From Lonicera japonica (taxonomy: Eukaryota; Streptophyta; Magnoliopsida; Dipsacales; Caprifoliaceae), in assembly GCA_021464415.1 (NCBI GenBank), contig CM038471.1, positions 29,919,234 to 29,983,233 on the forward strand: 64,000 nucleotides of DNA, in the 5' to 3' direction. Below the pieces are notes generated by a model. That model was not told the DNA's origin and made no database searches. It saw only the letters and a list, made by a program, of their open reading frames with translations. The position numbers were made by a program, and so were the translations under genes. This document shows, piece after piece, positions 58,341 to 64,000 of this stretch. Numbering within the stretch: position 1 is the first letter of the stretch; each line of letters opens with the position of its first letter.

Positions 58341-60479
58341 TAAATTGTTTACTCAAGAAGACATTTTTTATTGAATCTCCCGAAAATCAAATCATATGAA
58401 ACTTAATAAAATGACTAAAGAGTTGTTTAATAAGGTACGATTATTGGCACTCAAAATGAATCCTTTAACATTTTAATATGATCTTAAGTGACATTGTTCT
58501 TGTCCTTTTAGGGACACTTTGTTTATATTTGCGATGAATTGTAGAGTGCTAAAGAATTTGTTTAGAGTGATGATAACAATACCCTTTAACGAGTTAGGCT
58601 ATAAAGTGTCTCTCACTTTAACAAAAAGAAGGGATATCTATTTTGAAGAGTAAATAGATAAAAAAATATGAAAATTTGTAGAGATATGCATATAATTAGT
58701 AGATCATATATACCAAATATCATGAAAAAAATCAACCTAGAAGTGGGTGTTCAATAAAATTGATATATATGTGCATTTTAGGTCGTTGAAAATTTTGATT
58801 ATCATCTTACCCCTTTTTAGGTTGATTTTTTTGTTATGAAATTTGGTGGAGGAGATCTACTCATCATGTAGATCAAATGTATAAAATTTTATAAAAAAAT
58901 TCATCCATTTAAGCCTCTAAATGAGCGTCCCTTCTTTCCAGTAAAATAAGGAAAACCCTCTTTTTAGCCTAACTCATCCTTTAGCAATCTTTCTATGATA
59001 TAAAAAGGGGTGTCTTAAGTCTTTTCTTTTAACTATAAACAATAAAAATTCCCCCGAACTCTTAAGATTCGGATTTAGGATCTCTCCTGGTGTAAAAAGG
59101 TGAGATGGGCCACGTGCACCGGTGGAGCTGCAACCAAAATTTTCAGTAATTGTAATTTATCCGTACAATTATTTTTAAAATTTGTAAATGTGTGTATATT
59201 AATTAAATTTGGCCCCCTTTTAAGTTTTAAAATTTACTAGTAGTATAAATTTTATCCTACCTAATTTTGAACAAAAATAATATTAGTACTAAAAATTTTT
59301 CTTTCAATTTATAAAATATGACATTAGTATTAAGATTCCCCCCCCTAAAAAATATTCTGACTCTGCACCTAACCACGTGCCCCCCCTCACTTTTACCTAT
59401 ATCGCATACATACACACTAGCTTATCCTTTCTGTGCAATTTGTGTATCTTTAATTTCAAAAGAAAAATATATATAAAAAAAAATTAGTGAGTGATCTAGC
59501 GGTTTAGTACGCACACAATTACCCTAGAAGCAAGGGTTTGATTCTCTCAATAAGCTTATTTTTTTAATAAAAATAGAGATCGTAGGGTAAAATTCAAAAG
59601 TATGACAAATTCAAAGCAATTGAAAAAACATAGATATTTTATACACACACACACATTTTTATCAATATTGTGAGAGGCTAAAAATAGATAGTTGGTCAAA
59701 CTGTGCTAGGTCGAACAAACCAATTAAGCCTAGCACACGTACTACGTGTCTGACTTCAAGGACCATTATATCCCAGTCTGGTAGAGTGGAATAATCAAGG
59801 ATTGTTATCCGACTAGGTAGGTCGGCCAAAGATAAAAGTTGATGAGCCGGAAGATGACACATTGGAACTAACTACTAATCCCCATGTGAATAGTGATACT
59901 ATGGGACAGCTATGAAGTGTTAGGGTAGAGCTCAAGTTTACTATTTATAGTAATTTATTTTATATATACAAACCCTAATGTAAACTATATCCTATAAATA
60001 TATAAGAGAAGGCAGCTCCTTTACCAAGGACCTAATCCTCAATTATGTTCCTAGCCAAAATATTGTTCCATAAACATAGTAATTGAGAGGAGTTCTATAA
60101 CCCTTTGTTGTCACTTTGAGCAAGTAGAAAGTCCGCGCACACACTTAAGAGTGGACGTAATGTCGAACCAATGGCAAAATTGGTGTATGGAACCGTTCTC
60201 TAAACAAATTCCAGTCTCTTTGGTGGTTTTTTTCTTGGGGTTTGGTTTGGGGATTTATGTATATGAGCTAAGCACCACCTTCCTTTTTTTGGTTGCTCAA
60301 ACTTTTTGGCAACCGCAAAAATATACACTCATCTCTATATCAAATACGCATGAATTTAGTATTTCCATTTCCAAAAATTAGTTTGGCATATATTCTAAAA
60401 AAAAGTTTTACATGTGTTTATTCATCCGTCCCAAATTAAAGTTCACCTTCCTTTCCAATTATATATATACACACACACA
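58341..60479. other. Gene-free region with one SINE-like scrap
   Basis: Positions 59487-59560 have tRNA-like boxes on the plus strand (GTGATCTAGCGGTTTAGTA and GGGTTTGATTC), possibly a worn SINE. Positions 59870-60130 look leader-like, with TATAAATATA at about 59994. No coding sequence recognised. Confidence 0.35.
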
Positions 60480-61220
60480 CTAAGTATTGTCCGTATCAGA
60501 CGGCATGGTTAAAGACAAAACAATTGCTATTTATAAAATAGTACAATATAAAATAAGGACGCAAAATATAATTTTGTTGAATCAGATAAACTTTATTCAC
60601 TATAAAAGTAACATTACTCTATTTAGAAGGATAAAAGATTTAACTAATTAAATTAATCTAAGATAAGTAATACTTGTTATACGATAGTAAATGCAAAAAT
60701 AGACGTCCAACATTCAAATGGTTTGCCTATAATATATATTTGCATAAGATTTTACAAAAGCATATAAAAAAATAACACTATAAAATATCCGAATATTAGT
60801 CTTGATTTCTTTTTTTATTTACAATTTTACTTTCACAATATAAAATATCTAAATATTGGTCTTGAATTTATTTTTTACAATTTTATGTTCACAATAGATC
60901 TCGTTTTATAGACATTGATTAGTAGATATTAAAATTTTGAATTTTATTAAAAATCAACTTTTGAATTTAAAATTATGACATTTTTAAAGGTTTTTTTTTT
61001 TGAAAAAGTTATTGAGATAGAAAGTGGATGAAAAGAACAGTGTGTTGGGTGTATATTTTGTTTGTGAATATTTATTGTATTGATTTGATATTTCACTGCA
61101 AGAGAAAACCACATATATGCGCTAGAAATGAGTTTATACCAATTAAATATAATGGGTGACTTTAGATTAAGTGACTTTAAAATAGAGAAGGGTTATTGAT
61201 TTTTGTGCTTTATAATATAG
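60480..61220 (-). mobile_element. Non-autonomous Helitron (741 bp)
   Basis: Minus strand: A|TCTATATTATAAAGCAC at 61220. The 3' end is a worn hairpin (CCGT-CTGAT-ACGG core, about 60506-60490) and CTTAG|T. Its interior matches the 742-bp Helitron at 36090 and the modules of the array at 27960-29200. Confidence 0.6.
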
Positions 61221-63042
61221 ATTGGGAAAGTGAGTAAGGGATTGTTTGGTAGTATAAATTATCTTATTTATAATTGTTTCATTATAAATTATCAAATTAT
61301 TTATTTATTTATTTTTAACAAAAAAAATTGAGGTGTGATTTTTTTTTTAATGAAGTTGAATGATAGTTATAAGTTTTATAGTTTGAACTATGTCTTTTCG
61401 TTTTCTTGTTTAATGTCCTAAGTATAAACTTAAGCTTATGACTTTAAATGCTAGTTCATTTTGCAATAAAACGCTCAAATTAGATAATTCTTGAATTAAA
61501 CAATTTTAAATTGTCTAATTCGTGAATTTGATACAACCAAATGTGTACAGTTCATTTTTTGTTTTCTTAAATCTCTAGTCAAGGATTATAGCGGAAATTT
61601 TATTAAGAAATTTTAATGGGATACATAAATGGTTTAACCCTCCCCAATCAAATTATCATTTAAAAGGATTTGAAACTGCCCCAATAGGGGGTTGAGCTTG
61701 CATCGTCGTTACCTTCGAACTTTTCTTAAAAAACTTACTTTTGATCTGGATTCGTCTTGCCATACCTACATCACTATCCCTTAATAGATTAGTCAATACC
61801 CTGTTAAATTGTTGCTGATTAGGTTCGAACCTGGCCAATTCCTGTGAAGATAGGACAATTTAATTTTAAATGCGTAATGTTGACAATAAATCTATGCTTA
61901 CTTGTTAACAGTCTTATAGTCTGTTGGCATCCTCTCTTTCCTTGTAACAGGGAGGTCTTGAGTTCGATTCACATAGATGTGATTGTCGAATCCCGATGGT
62001 TCATTTGCTGACTGGGTTTGAACTTGGCCAATTCCTGTGGAGAGAGGATAATTTAATTTTAAATGCGTAATGTTGACAATAAATCTATGCTTACCTGTTG
62101 AATCCTGATGGTTCATTTCATTTTTACCTCAGTAACACACTATCTCATTTACTTAGTCATTTTGCACCGAGCAAGCTAAAATGTTTGAGAGTATTTTGAT
62201 GTGTATGATTAGTAGCACCATTTATATTATTGGATGCTAAAATATTTTTCTCCCAAAAATACTAGTAAATATATAAATTTAATAAAAATTAAAGTGAGCA
62301 TTTTCCCACCTTTCCCTTCCATGTGATTTCGCCACTGATGTTAACATGTTCCAAGTATAACAATTTCATGTTAATAGGTTACATATCAACTCTTGTATGT
62401 TCTTTTAAAAGTGAGTTTTTGAATCCGCCACGGCAAAACAGCATAAATTTTCTTTTGGGTATAATACTGCAGCTTATCCCATTTAATTTTACCTGAAGGC
62501 AAGTGAACTCAACATTGATAATATTTATTCCAAACTTCATAATTTCTTATCTTGCTTATAATTCATAACAAAAAACATACATCTCACCATTTCACTTATT
62601 TTATTGGCAAAAAAGAATTATATCCCCCCAAAAAATAAAATGTTTCCAAAGCTTTCGAAATCTTCGTAGACAGTGAAATTTAGAATTATTACCAGACCGC
62701 ATAATGGTACAAATGGTGTACCATGTGTAAACCGAGCCAATTATAAAGTACCAATTGGTTCCACAAACTCACACGATTCATTTACACTGCATTTAACCAT
62801 CGAGTATAGTGTACTGTCATGTGGTACATCAGCTAAATGTATCAAATACTTTCTCCTTACATGCAAGGCAAACCTAGGACAGGCCAACCGAGGCTGTAGC
62901 TTAGCCCACCTCATTTTATTTAGTGCTATAATATAATACGTTTTAGTTTTAGCCCAATCCAGAACAGTTCAGCCTAATTAAGTATCTGATATTACCCCAC
63001 CCCTCCAGAAAAATCCGAGACCGCTTTCGTTGGAGTGCAATT
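61221..63042. other. Region downstream of the F-box/LRR exon
   Basis: A tandem duplication of about 190 bp: 61822-61905 matches 62013-62096 (CCTGGCCAATTCCTGTG, AATTTAATTTTAAATGCG, TGTTGACAATAAATCTATGC). B-box-like GAGTTCGATTC at 61960 hints at a tRNA-derived element. No gene recognised. Confidence 0.45.
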
Positions 63043-63288
63043 TTAATCCCATCTAATCTTGCAACCCCTAGCCCAGAGGTACTCAAGAATCTGTGAGGAA
63101 AGTTGGAACTTGAGACAGCCAAGCAACTTGACCTTCTTGAGCCTCATACAACAGGCCCTTAGCGCAAGCTCGAACCCGTTCACAGATACGTTCTTCAGGC
63201 TCACCAGCTTCGCATCTTGCAAGCACGTCAAGTTCACCATCAACATGCACAGACCCACGTCTGAAATCGCACAATTGCACAAATTTAT
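63043..63288 (-). CDS. Last exon of an F-box/LRR-repeat protein (FBL10-like)
   Basis: After the acceptor ATTGTGCAG the exon reads INLCNCAISDVGLCMLMVNL, then TCLQDAKLVSLKNVSVNGFE, LALRACCMRLKKVKLLGCLK and ends ILEYLWARGCKIRWD with TAA at 63045-63043. This matches my memory of the C-terminal end of plant F-box/LRR-repeat protein 10, an SCF ubiquitin-ligase substrate receptor with cysteine-containing LRRs. It is 81 codons, open and without damage. Upstream exons are not visible in the 700 bp to the window edge, so the gene either continues to the right or this is a stray exon. Confidence 0.6.
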   Translation of the reverse strand: MNLCNCAISDVGLCMLMVNLTCLQDAKLVSLKNVSVNGFELALRACCMRLKKVKLLGCLKFQLSSQILEYLWARGCKIRWD

Positions 63289-64000
63289 CTGCACAATATT
63301 ATTAAAAGTCAGTATTTGTGCATGCACATCTTATTCCCATTGTCATCGGGCTTTTTTAACTTTGCCCAATGTTCTGAATGCAACATTGAACTTACCCCTG
63401 TTTTACTTTGTCCTTGCATGCGGAGAATCTCCAAGAATTACGTTAAACTGGGTGCAATGTCTAAATTTTTAACGTAATCCTTGACCTCAACCCCCCTGTT
63501 CACGTATTATTTTTAGATGAGCCGTGTGCAAGGACTAATTCTAATGATTATGAAACAAGAGGTAAATCTAATTTCCGACTTTTTTTTGTTTAAGCTCCAT
63601 CTAGTTTCGCTTGCGTAAAGGTAATATAATTTCAACTTGCACATTCGGTTTGGGAACATGGCCTCACCTGTTTGGATGTAAATATTCTACACTAGTGAGA
63701 TTTTTTCTGTTAAAAGACTTCCAATATAATGTGTCTCTAAAGATGCAAATAAGATGATGATATTTACAAAGAAGGGAAAATGGATGTTGCTAAGCTTTCA
63801 GTGTTGTGAAATAAGAATCCTTTGTATCTTAATGCGGCCCCGTAGAGAACAGAATTGACGTGAATGCGGGCCAATGATACTATATTACAAGTTCTAACAG
63901 TGCTCATTTAAGAGCGTCACAACAGTTTGGTTTCGTAGTGTAGGTAGGATAACTTTATCCTATTAGGAGAAGAATAAAGTTAAGTTCAACTAGATTCCTT
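63289..64000. other. Probable intron upstream of the F-box/LRR exon
   Basis: No other exon recognised. The opposite-strand frame at 63059-63472 is the shadow of the exon. Confidence 0.35.

Noticed and set aside
63059..63472. 137-codon plus-strand frame
   Set aside because: Antisense shadow of the F-box/LRR exon, extending into the intron.

Overview
The window is nuclear DNA of a dicotyledonous flowering plant. The evidence is a TIR-NB-ARC-LRR (TNL) immune-receptor locus, a class essentially absent from grasses, spliceosomal introns, AT-rich intergenic DNA, and plant mobile elements of nearly every kind: Ty3 and Copia LTR elements, solo LTRs, Helitrons, tRNA-derived SINEs, a TRIM-like element, hAT, Stowaway and fold-back MITEs. 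I cannot name the species.

Layout. 1-6043: two head-to-tail 5' halves of one Ty3-type family on the minus strand, with tRNA-Arg primer-binding sites and decayed gag. 6044-24142: a TNL cluster on the minus strand. TNL1 (8242-15603) has five phase-compatible exons totalling 1161 codons, broken by one in-frame TGA between TIR and NB-ARC. TNL2 (about 17770-20233) and TNL3 (about 22535-24142) are remnants. A Copia fragment lies in the TNL1 3' flank and a Helitron in its last intron. 24143-33083: no gene recognised; MITEs and a degenerate repeat array resembling the inside of the Helitrons.

33084-44260: a small conserved Ser/Arg/Lys-rich protein gene (164 codons) on the minus strand, five exons spread over 11.2 kb. 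Its 7.4-kb last intron holds SINEs, two long inverted-repeat arms, two Helitrons, a Copia RT scrap and a TRIM-like element. 46330-50682: an LTR-like host sequence interrupted by a solo LTR (TSD ACACT) and an 868-bp hAT element (TSD GTATTGAG). 53727-56884: a candidate inverted-repeat element holding a palindromic minisatellite, split by a 1.79-kb solo LTR (TSD GCATT). 57895-58340: a fold-back MITE. 60480-61220: another Helitron. 63043-63288: the last exon of an F-box/LRR gene entering from the right edge.

Functionally, only two loci look capable of making protein from what is visible: the Ser/Arg/Lys-rich gene, and the TIR part of TNL1 (predicted 208 residues before the stop). The F-box/LRR exon is intact but the rest of the gene lies outside. 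Everything else is mobile or repetitive DNA in various stages of decay. All gene models were read by eye from frames and splice signals; none has transcript support here.
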